Of a DNA stretch of 64,000 nt, positions 53,322 through 62,761 are shown in pieces. The DNA is taken from NCBI GenBank assembly GCA_012842495.1, contig DUSS01000008.1, forward strand, positions 1 to 64,000, in the 5' to 3' direction. The notes beneath the pieces were generated by a model, which was not told the origin of the DNA, ran no database searches, and saw only the letters and a program-made list of their open reading frames with translations. Source of the DNA: Candidatus Fermentithermobacillaceae bacterium (lineage in GTDB: Bacteria > Bacillota > Sulfobacillia > Fermentithermobacillales > DUSS01). Each line of letters begins with the position of its first letter. The stretch's first letter is position 1. The position numbers and the translations under genes were made by a program.

Positions 53322-55073
53322 TTGAAGCACATTACCCGTCTTCTCTTGATATCCCGGCGCTACTGGGTTTGGATGGTCATGGCCTTCATCGGGACGCTGG
53401 GAGTTACAGGAGCGGTCCTGGCAGGTCCGTGGCTCGTCCGGTCCCTCATCAGCGTCCTCGAATCCAGCATCGGGGTCGAGCCGCTGCCTCTGGAAAAAGT
53501 GACCCGCGTAGCTCTGGTGCTCCTTCTGGTTTACGCCCTGCGCCCGGCCATGCAGGCTTTTCAGACGTGGACTTCTCATGTGGCAGGATGGGGAGCTGTA
53601 GCTTCTGCCCGGCAGACAATTTACGACCACCTCCAAAAGCTGCCTCCCAGGTATTATTCGGATACCGAGACAGGACAAATCATGTCCCGGGTCGTTAACG
53701 ATACCGCCAACTTCGAAATGTTGATTGCCCACGCTGTCCCGGAAATGATCGTCAGTATGCTGCGAGTGGTGGGGGTGTCTGTCGCGCTCTTCTACATTAA
53801 CCCCAAACTAGCGGCATACACGCTCGTTCCCATCCCCTTAATCGTGGTCGGATTCTACCTTTATAACCTCTACGTCCGTCCTCTCTTCAGGCAAGCTCAG
53901 GCGAAGCTGGGGGAGCTCAATGCCATCTTGCAGGACAACCTCAGCGGTATCCGGGAAATCCAGGTTTTCACCCAGGAGGAGCGGGAATCCCAGCGCGTGG
54001 GCCAGCGCATCGTAGCTCACTCCCGAGCGATAGCTAACGCGGTTTCGATCAGCGCCTGCTTTCACAGCGGCATAGACTTCCTGGCCGGGCTGGGGACTAT
54101 TTCCGTGGTCTTCTTCGGTGGACAGATGGCCTTGAGAGGGCAACTTTCCATCGCCGACCTTACGGGATTCCTGCTATATGTGAGCTCCTTTTATGACCCG
54201 ATTATGCAGCTCAACCGGACAAACGAAGCTTTACAGCAAGCTCTGGCTGCTGCTGACCGCTATTTTCAGGTGCTTGATACCATGCCCGAGATAAGCGATG
54301 CGCCCGGAGCACGGGAGATTGGTAGACTTCAAGGCAGCATTGTCTTTGAGAACGTATCCTTCCAGTACGACGACATCCCGGTGCTAAAGGATATTAATCT
54401 GGAGATCAAGCCCGGGCAGATGGTGGCCCTTGTGGGCCCCACAGGAGTGGGGAAGACCACGATGGCCAACCTCATTCCCCGGTTCTACGACCCGACGCGA
54501 GGGCGCGTTCTCATAGATGGAATCGACGTTCGGGAGATCAAGCTTTCGTCCCTCAGGCGAAACATCGCCATGGTCCTGCAGGATGTGTTTTTGTTTAACG
54601 GCACGATAGCCGAGAACATCGCCTACGGAAGCCATTACGCGACTCGCGAGGAGATCGAAGCTGCGGCCAAAGCTGCTGGCGCCGACGAGTTCATCCAGGA
54701 GCTGCCTCAGGGATACGATACCCGTATCGGCGAAAGGGGTGTGAAGCTGTCAGGCGGGCAAAAGCAAAGACTGGCTATTGCCCGGGCACTTCTATACAAC
54801 GCACCCATCTTGATATTGGACGAGGCCACTTCCTCGGTGGATACCGAGACAGAAGCTAAGATATCCGCGGCCCTGGAAAAGCTTATGGAGGGCCGGACCA
54901 CGATCGTCATCGCCCACCGGCTTTCTACGATAAGACACGCGGACAAGATCGTCGTGTTGGATGAGGGGCGAATAGTCGAGGAAGGTACTCATTCGGAGCT
55001 TCTCAAGAAAAACGGGCTTTATGCAAGACTGGTTCGGATAGACTCGGATTCAGCTACTCGCCCGGAGTCTTGA
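53322..55073 (+). CDS. ABC exporter, fused permease-ATPase (MsbA/multidrug type)
   Basis: 583 residues: six membrane helices (about 15-310) and a nucleotide-binding domain with Walker A GPTGVGKTT near 373, signature KLSGGQKQRLAIARAL near 475, Walker B ILILDEATSSVD and switch His in IAHRLSTIRHADKI. Homodimeric lipid or drug exporter class; substrate unknown. Start TTG 53322 with GAGGTGATCGAGG upstream. Its stop lies 2 bp from the stop of the convergent IIA gene. Confidence 0.9.
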   Translation: MKHITRLLLISRRYWVWMVMAFIGTLGVTGAVLAGPWLVRSLISVLESSIGVEPLPLEKVTRVALVLLLVYALRPAMQAFQTWTSHVAGWGAVASARQTIYDHLQKLPPRYYSDTETGQIMSRVVNDTANFEMLIAHAVPEMIVSMLRVVGVSVALFYINPKLAAYTLVPIPLIVVGFYLYNLYVRPLFRQAQAKLGELNAILQDNLSGIREIQVFTQEERESQRVGQRIVAHSRAIANAVSISACFHSGIDFLAGLGTISVVFFGGQMALRGQLSIADLTGFLLYVSSFYDPIMQLNRTNEALQQALAAADRYFQVLDTMPEISDAPGAREIGRLQGSIVFENVSFQYDDIPVLKDINLEIKPGQMVALVGPTGVGKTTMANLIPRFYDPTRGRVLIDGIDVREIKLSSLRRNIAMVLQDVFLFNGTIAENIAYGSHYATREEIEAAAKAAGADEFIQELPQGYDTRIGERGVKLSGGQKQRLAIARALLYNAPILILDEATSSVDTETEAKISAALEKLMEGRTTIVIAHRLSTIRHADKIVVLDEGRIVEEGTHSELLKKNGLYARLVRIDSDSATRPES

Positions 55074-55075
55074 GT

Positions 55076-55585
55076 CTACGTGGAACCCAGCTCTCCGGCA
55101 AGCGTGCTCACTATCAGTTCCTTGTCCGTTTCCCGCAGCAAGCTTTCGATGAGGTCCGCCTTTTGTATCATGCCGACCGCATCCGCCAGGACGGAAGTGT
55201 GCGCGTCGGATTCGGCCACGGCTAGCAGGAATACTAACCGAACCGGCAGCTTCTCGTCGGGAGCGACCATGTTGCTGAAGAGAACCGGTTCGGGAGGCCT
55301 GGCAAACCCGAGGGCCGATCTTTGAACCCAACAGGCGTCCGCGTGGACGATGGCGACCGGTACCGGGAGTGAGGGAAGTCCTGTCGGGTATTTCCGCTCT
55401 CTGTCGAGGAGAGCTTTTTCATACCCTTCTTTTGCGAAGCCGAGCGCGGTCATCTTCCGCCCAAGAGCGGTAAGGAGCTCCTCGTTCGTACGAATACCTT
55501 CCAGGTCCTTTTCCAGCCAAACCAGTTCCGGTGTCAGTTCCAGAGCCAAAGTTCGAGTCCTCCCATTACTAATGTGGAATTTCAT
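55076..55585 (-). CDS. sgcA: PTS EIIA, fructose/SgcA-like
   Basis: 169 residues, cytosolic EIIA of the fructose-mannitol fold. The phospho-accepting His is expected in VPVAIVHADACW near residue 80, which corresponds to the family's VAIPHT block; the proline before His is changed to valine. It is the only IIA near and faces away from the other six genes of the sgc-like cluster, with the DeoR regulator gene divergent from it. Expected to relay phosphate from HPr to the IIB at 58889. Confidence 0.78.
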   Translation of the reverse strand: MKFHISNGRTRTLALELTPELVWLEKDLEGIRTNEELLTALGRKMTALGFAKEGYEKALLDRERKYPTGLPSLPVPVAIVHADACWVQRSALGFARPPEPVLFSNMVAPDEKLPVRLVFLLAVAESDAHTSVLADAVGMIQKADLIESLLRETDKELIVSTLAGELGST

Positions 55586-55758
55586 TTGTCCCCGCTACGC
55601 TGGGTAAGGATCAATCCTTGAGAATTGTAGCACATGTAGAAGGAATCCGAGAAAATTCGTCGAAGATCATATCCAATCACAATGAATCAAAAGAGAGTAC
55701 AGAACCGCTCATCCGGACATGACGCGGTATGTGCGAATTGAACGGAGGATTGCATGAC

Positions 55759-56523
55759 GTGCTGCCAGCAGAGAGACATCAAAAGATCCTCGAGATGATC
55801 CAGTTGAACGGCAGCATGACCGTAGCCGAACTGGCGAAGGAGACTTCCGTATCTATTCCTACCATCCGCCGGGACCTCCTAAAGCTAGAACGCCTCGGTC
55901 TGGTCAGCAGGACTCACGGAGGAGCAGTCTCCGTCGAACGTGGCACCTCTTTTGAGCCGCTCTACTGGCACAAAAGACGCGTCAATATGGCTGAAAAGGA
56001 GCGTATCGCAAAAAGGGCCGCTTCGCTGGTCAAAGAGGGCGAAACGCTCATGCTCGACTCGGGGTCGACCACATTTTGTCTGGCCAGGGAGCTTCATACC
56101 AAACGTAATATCACGGTCATCACCAATGATCTTTTGATAGCAAACGAGCTTGGGCGGGATCCCAGGGTTTCGGTATTGGTGCTGGGCGGAGCTGTTAGGA
56201 CGGGGTACTTCTCGATCGTAGGGGGGTTTACCGAAGAGATGCTCCGCCAGCTCAGCGTAGACAAAGCTTTTCTCGGTGCCGATGCCGTTCATCCCGAACG
56301 GGGGGTTACGAACGCGACCCAGGAGGAAGTGCCGATCAAACGCCTGATGATCCAGGCATCGAAGCAGGCTTACCTCCTTGCAGACCACTCGAAGTTCGGG
56401 TCGGCCAGATTGTGTAAGGTGGCGGACCTTGACTGCTTCGCGGCGATCATCACCGACACCGGGATCGACCCGTCCATGAAGCGGGAAATTGAGTTGAAGG
56501 GGGGACGAATCGAAGCAGTATGA
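55759..56523 (+). CDS. sgcR: DeoR-family regulator of the sgc-like PTS cluster
   Basis: 254 residues. N-terminal HTH (RHQKILEMIQLNGSMTVAEL, SVSIPTIRRDLLKLERLGLV, RTHGGA) and C-terminal sugar-phosphate-binding domain with LDSGSTTFCLARELH and ITNDLLIANEL. DeoR proteins are usually repressors released by a phosphosugar. GTG 55759 has CGGAGG about 10 bases upstream and starts LPAERHQ; the ATG at 55729 is weaker. Divergent from the IIA gene, so the 170 bp between them should hold shared operators. Confidence 0.88.
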   Translation: MLPAERHQKILEMIQLNGSMTVAELAKETSVSIPTIRRDLLKLERLGLVSRTHGGAVSVERGTSFEPLYWHKRRVNMAEKERIAKRAASLVKEGETLMLDSGSTTFCLARELHTKRNITVITNDLLIANELGRDPRVSVLVLGGAVRTGYFSIVGGFTEEMLRQLSVDKAFLGADAVHPERGVTNATQEEVPIKRLMIQASKQAYLLADHSKFGSARLCKVADLDCFAAIITDTGIDPSMKREIELKGGRIEAV

Positions 56524-56710
56524 TACGCGGCACTCTGGTTACGGCGTAGTTGGCATGAGTTGTTATGAGGCTCGCGTAACTCCATCCCGTAAATATCCGG
56601 TAAAAGGTGGCGCGCTCGATCAGACCACCAGGGTATGCACCAAAGTATTGGAAGAAAAGCGCGGGAAGAGAATCCTGCGAAGAACTAGTGCTTGAGGAGG
56701 CAGTTTATTG

Positions 56711-57529
56711 ATGAAACTGTTCAGCGAAATATTCGGTCGTACGAAGCCGATCATCGGGATGGCGCACTTTCCGCCTCTTCCGGGCAGTCCTGGTTACGAC
56801 AGGAGCAAGGGAATTCCTGGAATAGTGGAATCGGTTCGCCGCGATGTCCTCGCACTTCAGGAAGGCGGCGTTGACGGCGTGCTTTTCGCAAACGAAGGAG
56901 ACCTTCCGTACCTGACGGCGGTCGGACCGGAGGTCCCTGCGGTAATGGCGGCGGTGATCGGTGAGCTTAAGCGAGACCTGCGGGTTCCCTATGGGGTTGA
57001 TGTGCTGTGGGACCCCAAGGCAACGTTGGCCTTGGCTGTTGCCACGGGAGCTTCCTTCGTCCGGGAGGTGTTCACCGGCCTTTGGGCGGGAGACCTGGGC
57101 TTGTGGAACACCTCGGCCGGGGAGACCTTGCGGTATAGGTCCATGATCGGTGCTGAGCGCGTGAAACTGTTTTTCAACATAAACGCGGAGTTTACGGGAA
57201 ATCTCGATGGGCGGAGCATCGAAATGGTCGCTCGAAGTGTGGCGTTTTCCTCCAGGCCGGATGCCCTTTGCATCTCGGGAGCTCTTACTGGTCAAGCCGT
57301 GGACCTCTCCGACTTGAAGCGAGTCAAGGAGACTGTGGGAGATGTTCCGGTTATAGCCAACACGGGTGTCACCGCCGACACGGTCGGGACCATCTTAAAG
57401 ATCGCTGATGCGGCTATAGTCGGTACCTCGCTTAAAGTCGACGGACGCACTTTTAACCCGGTCGACGTTCGGAGGGTACGCCAGCTTGTAAAGCGGGCCG
57501 ATGAAGTTCGGGGCGAAGCGTGTACCTAG
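56711..57529 (+). CDS. sgcQ: BtpA/SgcQ-family TIM-barrel protein
   Basis: 272 residues. The start FGRTKPIIGMAHFPPLPGSPGY is diagnostic of the BtpA/SgcQ family, as are GVDGVLFANEGDLPY, VNVLWDPKATLAL-like (here VDVLWDPKATLAL) and TGVTADTV near the end. Role in sugar use is unknown; a phosphosugar isomerase/aldolase-like activity has been supposed from the fold. Start ATG 56711 follows GAGGAGG at 56694-56700. Confidence 0.85.
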   Translation: MKLFSEIFGRTKPIIGMAHFPPLPGSPGYDRSKGIPGIVESVRRDVLALQEGGVDGVLFANEGDLPYLTAVGPEVPAVMAAVIGELKRDLRVPYGVDVLWDPKATLALAVATGASFVREVFTGLWAGDLGLWNTSAGETLRYRSMIGAERVKLFFNINAEFTGNLDGRSIEMVARSVAFSSRPDALCISGALTGQAVDLSDLKRVKETVGDVPVIANTGVTADTVGTILKIADAAIVGTSLKVDGRTFNPVDVRRVRQLVKRADEVRGEACT

Positions 57530-57677
57530 GAGCTGTGAGATGGAAGGTCGGGCACGAGAGCGCCGGGGCCCATGTTTCCCAGGGCCAAGCGTGTGACCGG
57601 GTGAGGCGGGAAAGGCTACGGGAACTCTTTGGCGTGCTTGTGTCCGTGCAAACGTGTAGTTTGCGGGGGATTAACCG

Positions 57678-58892
57678 ATGGCGATCTCGAGAGAAGAACA
57701 AGAAGGGCGTCTTGCTGGGCTCCTGAGGGAGCTCACTGCAATACCCGGTCCGTCCGGGTATGAGGACGCGATTGCGGACCTTGTGAGCCGGTGTCTCGAG
57801 CCGTACGCGTCTTCCATAGCCGTAGATGGGCTTGGGAACGTCGTGGCAAAGATTCGGTCAGGTGCACCCTCTGACGAAGAGCACAGATCCTGGCGCCTGA
57901 TGATTTTCGCCCACATGGACGAGATCGGATTCGTAGTTAGAGCGATTGAGCCCGATGGGTACCTCAGGATCGTAAGACTAGGCGGCGTCTCGGAAACCGC
58001 CATGGCGTCGCAGAGGGTTCTGGTGAGAGCTGATGCCGCTGCGACGAGGGCCGGAGCAGAGACCCGGACAGGCAGTTCAGCAAGGAGCGGTGAGACCTGG
58101 GTGCCAGGGGTTATCGGGACAAAGAGCCACCATTATGTGAGCCCGGAAGAGAAGCACCGTGTCGTGCCGGTGGAAAACGCCTATGTGGACATAGGATGCG
58201 AAACTGAAGAAGAAGTACGCAACATGGGCATCCATGAAGGCTCGCCTATAGTATACTCACGGAGCTTTATGAGAAACCGCAGCCGTGTCTACGCTAACTC
58301 CTTGGACAACAGGGGAGGCCTTGCCGTGCTGCTGGAAGCGGCGAGGATTATTGCAGAACAGGTGCCGGCTGCTCGCGGGCAGGACGGGCCGGAAGTCTGG
58401 GTCGTCGCCTCTGTGCAAGAGGAATTCAATGTTCGGGGTGTGGTGCCCGCGGTTGGACAGGTGGTTCCGGATATCGCCATTTGCCTCGATATCGCCATCG
58501 CCTGCGATACGCCCGATCTCAGGGGCTACTCTCGCGTTGCGCTGGGACACGGGCCCGTTCTCAACTACTTCAGCTTCCACGGGCGTGGGACCCTGGGCGG
58601 GCTGATTCCAAATCCCCGGCTCGCCGCGTGGATCGAGAAGCTTGCAGCCTCAAAAGACATCTCTCTGCAAAGAAACGTGTTCTTTGGCGGGCTGACCGAC
58701 GCTTCTTTCGCACAGCTTATGGACAAGGGAATTCCCATGGTGGACCTGGCTTTCCCGGTCAGGTACACGCATTCCCCGGTGGAGGAGTGCGATCTGAGGG
58801 ATTTGTCCGGACTGGTGGATCTGCTGGTGTTTATGGCTGCCGTGCAGGAGAAACCCGACCTCCGGCGTAGCGTGCCGAGGTCAGCTAAATGA
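57678..58892 (+). CDS. sgcX: M42-family aminopeptidase-like protein (SgcX type)
   Basis: 404 residues. Co-catalytic metal motifs of M42: HMDEIGFVV near 75, SLDNRGG near 210, the catalytic EE in VQEEFNVRG near 250, Asp in CLDIAIACD and His in RYTHSPVEE near 375. Members have been called aminopeptidase or endoglucanase; in sgc clusters the real substrate is unknown and a glycosyl or amino-sugar conjugate is possible. Overlaps the next gene by four bases (ATGA). Start ATG 57678 with GGGGG upstream. Confidence 0.87.
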   Translation: MAISREEQEGRLAGLLRELTAIPGPSGYEDAIADLVSRCLEPYASSIAVDGLGNVVAKIRSGAPSDEEHRSWRLMIFAHMDEIGFVVRAIEPDGYLRIVRLGGVSETAMASQRVLVRADAAATRAGAETRTGSSARSGETWVPGVIGTKSHHYVSPEEKHRVVPVENAYVDIGCETEEEVRNMGIHEGSPIVYSRSFMRNRSRVYANSLDNRGGLAVLLEAARIIAEQVPAARGQDGPEVWVVASVQEEFNVRGVVPAVGQVVPDIAICLDIAIACDTPDLRGYSRVALGHGPVLNYFSFHGRGTLGGLIPNPRLAAWIEKLAASKDISLQRNVFFGGLTDASFAQLMDKGIPMVDLAFPVRYTHSPVEECDLRDLSGLVDLLVFMAAVQEKPDLRRSVPRSAK

Positions 58893-59260
58893 TTACCGGC
58901 GCCAAAGAAGACGCGCGAGTAAGGTCGCAAAGCAAGGCACCCGGAAGGCAAGCCTTCAGCAAAGAGGGGGGAGGCATTATCAAACGCATCATAGTCGCCT
59001 GCGGGACGGCCATAGCTACGTCCACGCACGTTGCCTCTAAAATCAAGAAAGCTCTTGAAGATCGAAACCTGAAGGTTCCGATTTTGCAGTGCAGGGTGTC
59101 TGAGATCGAGGGTCTTGCGCGGGATAGCGATATGGTGGTTGCCACGACTCAAGTGCCGTCGACCGTGCGGGCGAAGGTTGTCAGCGGTCTGCCGATCCTG
59201 CTGGGAAGGGGCGACAAGGAGGTGATTGAGGAGATCATCAGATTTGTCTTGGAGAAGTAA
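58889..59260 (+). CDS. sgcB: PTS EIIB, galactitol/SgcB-like
   Basis: Up to 123 residues; the EIIB fold itself is the last 94 (IIKRIIVACGTAIATSTHVA onward), with the phospho-accepting Cys in VACGTA. From ATG 58889, which overlaps the sgcX stop, the protein would carry a 29-residue basic extension not usual in IIB. An excellent site, GAGGGGGGAGG, lies just before ATT 58976 and the conserved start, so a non-standard start codon is conceivable. Takes phosphate from the IIA and delivers it to the sugar carried by the IIC. Confidence 0.85.
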   Translation: MITGAKEDARVRSQSKAPGRQAFSKEGGGIIKRIIVACGTAIATSTHVASKIKKALEDRNLKVPILQCRVSEIEGLARDSDMVVATTQVPSTVRAKVVSGLPILLGRGDKEVIEEIIRFVLEK

Positions 59261-59434
59261 GCAGCCAGCGTGAAAAGGGTGAGGAAGCCGGCAGAAGACG
59301 TTAGACAGAAGACAAAGGTGCCGAACTGCAGGAAAGTTTGATGGGCTGTACGGATTTGTGAACTGGAGTTGCCAGCTTCAAAGGTTCCGGACAGAAGCGG
59401 AACAAGAATGAAGAATCAAAAGGAGGGGAAAACC

Positions 59435-60691
59435 GTGCTAGCTTCCGTCGTGAATTTTCTCACGGGCCTGGGGCCCACCGTGATGCTTCCGATTTTGATC
59501 TTGATTCTGGGGCTCATATTGGGCCAGAAGATCTCGGAAGCTTTGAGGTCAGCTCTTACTATCGGTGTAGGATTCGTCGGCCTTAATCTCGTTATAGGGC
59601 TGCTCATAGGCGCGCTGGCCCCGGCTACGCAAGCTCTCATTGAGAGGACGGGCGTGAATCTCACCGCGATGGACGTGGGGTGGGGAGTGGCTGCGGCCAT
59701 CGCCTTCGGTACAAGGGTAGGTGCTCTCATCGTCCCGCTTGCTTTCGGCATCAACATCGTGATGCTTCTCACCAAGACCACCAGGACGCTCAACGTGGAC
59801 ATCTGGAACTTCTGGCACTACGCGTTCACCGGGTCGCTGGTGACCATCATCACCGGTTCCATTCCTCTTGGGCTGGTTGCCGCGGCTATCCATGCCGTAG
59901 TAGCTCTGAAGATAGCTGATTTGACCGGCCCCCAGGTGCAGGAGTTCTTCGAGCTGCCCGGAGTGGCCATCCCGCAGGGTTGGGCCATCACCTCGGTTCC
60001 GATCGTGCTGGTGATGAATAAGATCCTGGACAAGATCCCGGGGATCAACAAGATCAAGGCAGACCCCGAGACCGTGCAAAAGAAGCTCGGCGTTGTCGGG
60101 CAACCGATCTTCCTCGGCTTCATTCTCGGTGCCCTGTTCGGACTCTTGGCCGGGTATGATATCACGAAACTGCTGCAGCTTTCCGTGAGCATGGCGGGCG
60201 TCATGCTGTTGGTGCCCCGGATCATCGCCATATTCATGGAGGGCCTGGTGCCCCTGTCTGAGTCAGCCAAGGCATTCCTCCAGAAGCGTTTCGGAGGCCG
60301 GGAGTTTTACGTGGGGCTCGACTCGGCCATTCTCATTGGCCACCCGGTGACCATCGCTGCCGGCATTCTGCTCATCCCGATTACGCTGGGGCTAGCTGCG
60401 GTCCTGCCGGGCAATACTACGCTTCCTTTTGCGGACCTCGCGGCGACGGCTTTCTTCGTGTGCATGGCAACCCTGTTCACCAGGGGCGACCTGTTCAGAA
60501 CCACAGTCATAGGAGCCGTAATCATGATCGTCGTGCTTTACACCTCGTCGAGCCTTGCGCCGCTTATCACGGCGAACGCGGCCTCTATCGGCTATCAGAT
60601 GCCGGAAGGCGCCACGACAATCACTGCTCTGTCCGGCGGAAACTGGATAGCATGGCTACTGGCGTCCGTAGCAAAGCTGCTTGCTAAGTAG
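59435..60691 (+). CDS. sgcC: PTS EIIC, galactitol/SgcC-like
   Basis: 418 residues, about 10-12 membrane helices. Family hallmarks: GLGPTVMLPILILILGLILG at the start, RVGALIVPLAFGINIVMLL, the long loop with LDKIPGINKIKADPE, and FYVGLDSAILIGHPVTIAAG. Works with the IIB and IIA here to import and phosphorylate a sugar alcohol or similar compound. GTG 59435 follows AGGAGGGG; the longer frame from 59369 is not used. Confidence 0.9.
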   Translation: MLASVVNFLTGLGPTVMLPILILILGLILGQKISEALRSALTIGVGFVGLNLVIGLLIGALAPATQALIERTGVNLTAMDVGWGVAAAIAFGTRVGALIVPLAFGINIVMLLTKTTRTLNVDIWNFWHYAFTGSLVTIITGSIPLGLVAAAIHAVVALKIADLTGPQVQEFFELPGVAIPQGWAITSVPIVLVMNKILDKIPGINKIKADPETVQKKLGVVGQPIFLGFILGALFGLLAGYDITKLLQLSVSMAGVMLLVPRIIAIFMEGLVPLSESAKAFLQKRFGGREFYVGLDSAILIGHPVTIAAGILLIPITLGLAAVLPGNTTLPFADLAATAFFVCMATLFTRGDLFRTTVIGAVIMIVVLYTSSSLAPLITANAASIGYQMPEGATTITALSGGNWIAWLLASVAKLLAK

Positions 60692-61126
60692 GACTTTATC
60701 GGGACAAGTGTTTGATTGATGACGCCGGCTGTGGGAGAGGTCGGAGGGGAAAGTACCGACCTGCAAGTTGCGGCAAGATGACGCCGGCTGTCGCTGATAG
60801 CGAAGAGAAGAGCGCGGTAGACCTGCGAATCAAGGCAACCTACCGCGCAGGCGATGCGTCAGCTGTCGACGACGCCGTACGTCTCGTCAAGCGAAGCGCC
60901 CGGGCGAGCAAATCAGGGACACAGCCTGGGCGACTCCCGCCAGGCACCGCGTACGCCCTGCGGGTTCCACCTACGCGTTGCGGGCCTGGCGGGGTGTTCG
61001 ATCGGTCAGGTCCGGGCCGCGGCAGGTAATAGCTGTAGTTACTGCACGGGCGAGGCGATTAGTCCTCGGCAGGCTTGAAGTTTTTAAGACGGTGCACGGG
61101 TGGGCTGTGGAGGGAGGAGGATTAGC
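60692..61126. other. intergenic stretch with a 15-bp direct repeat
   Basis: Between sgcC and sgcE. GATGACGCCGGCTGT occurs twice, near 60718 and 60777. A frame from 60778 (MTPAVADSEEKSAVDLRI) stays open for about 80 codons but turns Pro/Gly/Arg-rich and shows no family. I see no gene I would defend. Confidence 0.4.
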
Positions 61127-61831
61127 GTGGTGTCTCTGGCGTCTCCGGTGTCGGGCTCGCTCGAAGGGGTTCATATCGTCCCTTCCATTGCTTCGGCGGA
61201 CCAGACCAGGCTTGCCGAAGTGGTACTGGAACTTGAGAAGTGCGGTGCGGAGGCGCTGCATATCGACATCGAGGATGGCAATTTCGTCCCCAATATCACT
61301 TTCGGCCTCAAGACCGTAATGCACCTCAGGAGAGTCACACGCCTCCCTTTTTGCGTGCACCTGATGGTGACTAATCCCCTTAGGTACGTCGACGAACTCG
61401 CCCAGATCGGGGTCATGCGGATCGCTTTCCACATTGAATCGGCGCCGTACCCGCTTGAGGTACTGAACCGGATAAGGGATCATGGGGTGTCCTGCGGCGT
61501 CGCGTTCAACCCGTCTACCCCTGTCGAACCTGCCGGTTACGTCTTGGAGAAAGCTGACTATGTCCTCATCATGACAGCGGAGCCCGACGGCCGAGGGCAG
61601 GAGTTTATTCCTCGCATGGTAGAGAAAGTCCACCGGGTTTCACAGATGTTAGCGAGGTCCCCGGCTTCTCCGGCGCAGGGGGCGCGGTACGTGATGGTTG
61701 ACGGGGGTGTCGGATGGGACGAGGTCCCGCTAGTTGCAGGTGCTGGTGCAAAACACGTTGTGATGGGGAGGGCGATATTCGCAGGCGGCAACGTTGTTCT
61801 CCGTCCCCCGTCTGAGCACGCGGGGGGTTGA
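61127..61831 (+). CDS. sgcE: ribulose-phosphate 3-epimerase family (SgcE type)
   Basis: 234 residues. Phosphate-binding barrel with the epimerase pattern: IVPSIASADQTRL, LHIDIEDGNFVPNITFG (catalytic Asp and metal site), FCVHLMVTNP, and the second Asp with phosphate loop in MVDGGVGWDEVP, ending HVVMGRAIF. His in IAFHIES completes the metal set. Classical Rpe has GxxGQxF; here GRGQEFIP fits. It closes the sgc-like cluster. GTG 61127 has GGAGGAGG 6 bases upstream. Confidence 0.86.
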   Translation: MVSLASPVSGSLEGVHIVPSIASADQTRLAEVVLELEKCGAEALHIDIEDGNFVPNITFGLKTVMHLRRVTRLPFCVHLMVTNPLRYVDELAQIGVMRIAFHIESAPYPLEVLNRIRDHGVSCGVAFNPSTPVEPAGYVLEKADYVLIMTAEPDGRGQEFIPRMVEKVHRVSQMLARSPASPAQGARYVMVDGGVGWDEVPLVAGAGAKHVVMGRAIFAGGNVVLRPPSEHAGG

Positions 61832-61924
61832 CGGTTGACCAGCGACGACTTCAATGAGGGCGAAATGGAGGCAACTCAACAGCGATCGGATCGGTAAACG
61901 ATTGTCGGAACCAGCTTTTCAGCG

Positions 61925-62515
61925 TCACAAAACAACCAGTACCGTCAGGGTGGAACAGATTCCAATTACCGAGCCTGCCAGCAGCTGGGATAGAGTGTGA
62001 CGACGCAGGGTCAGCCTCGACCAGAAGACCAGCGGCAAAGCTGAGGCTGCAACGAGGGCCGCCCGCAGCCCGACGTAGTAGGCAAGTAAAGTGGCCGGCC
62101 CGGTTACTCCGCAAGCATGGCCGCTCGCTTTGAATCTGAAAAGCGCATTGACGGCTGACAGCACCAACCCTGAGAGGAAGTACGCAGTGAAGATGGTCCT
62201 TGCCGTAAGGGGTGCGTCAAATGCCCAAGACACGGCGGTGCCCGCAGCGTAGGACAAAACTCCAACTATGATGGCCGTTCGCCTTTCCGTATCGCGGGCT
62301 GGTGCCCTACCTGCTCGGTTCATACGTGGTATGAGGTACGGTAAAACGGGGATTAATACAAGAAAGGCCAGAGCACATAGGTACCAGATTATCCCCCCGA
62401 AAGCCGGTCCCGTGCGGATATAAATCCACGTTACGGCAAGGAGAGCTACTCCGGAGGGAACGGTGACGGCGCTCAGGATTCTCGACAATCGCATCTTCGT
62501 TCCGGTATGCACCAT
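61925..62515 (-). CDS. PAP2-like membrane protein
   Basis: 196 residues, about six membrane helices. Two PAP2 phosphatase motifs are present in altered form: ASGHACG (usual PSGH) and SRLTLRRHTLSQLLAG (usual SRx5HxxxD; here the last residue is Gln). The first motif (KxxxxxxRP) is reduced to FRFK just before ASGH. Loss of the Asp may lower activity, yet His and Arg remain. Could be a lipid phosphatase or an inactive relative. ATG 62515 follows GGGAGG. Confidence 0.68.
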   Translation of the reverse strand: MVHTGTKMRLSRILSAVTVPSGVALLAVTWIYIRTGPAFGGIIWYLCALAFLVLIPVLPYLIPRMNRAGRAPARDTERRTAIIVGVLSYAAGTAVSWAFDAPLTARTIFTAYFLSGLVLSAVNALFRFKASGHACGVTGPATLLAYYVGLRAALVAASALPLVFWSRLTLRRHTLSQLLAGSVIGICSTLTVLVVL

Positions 62516-62761
62516 AAAGGCCTCCCATCAAGGTGTTCTCCGTATCAACGGGTAATCCTCGTATTGGCGACCTGGCTGCACTGGCGGTCTTTGAGATCTA
62601 TCAAGGGGTTCTTCAAATCGGCAGACATTCCTTCTTTGTCCGCTGTTTTCGCATGGACGGACGAAGGTCCCGGGGCCTACCTCCGGCATCGTTCTTTTAC
62701 CCCCCGGGCAAACTAGCTTACCGGAACCGAAACCGAACAAGGCGAAAGGAGGCAGGAGACT

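Noticed and set aside
60778-61029. Small gene between sgcC and sgcE
   Set aside because: The frame lacks a ribosome site, becomes low-complexity Pro/Gly/Arg and matches no family.
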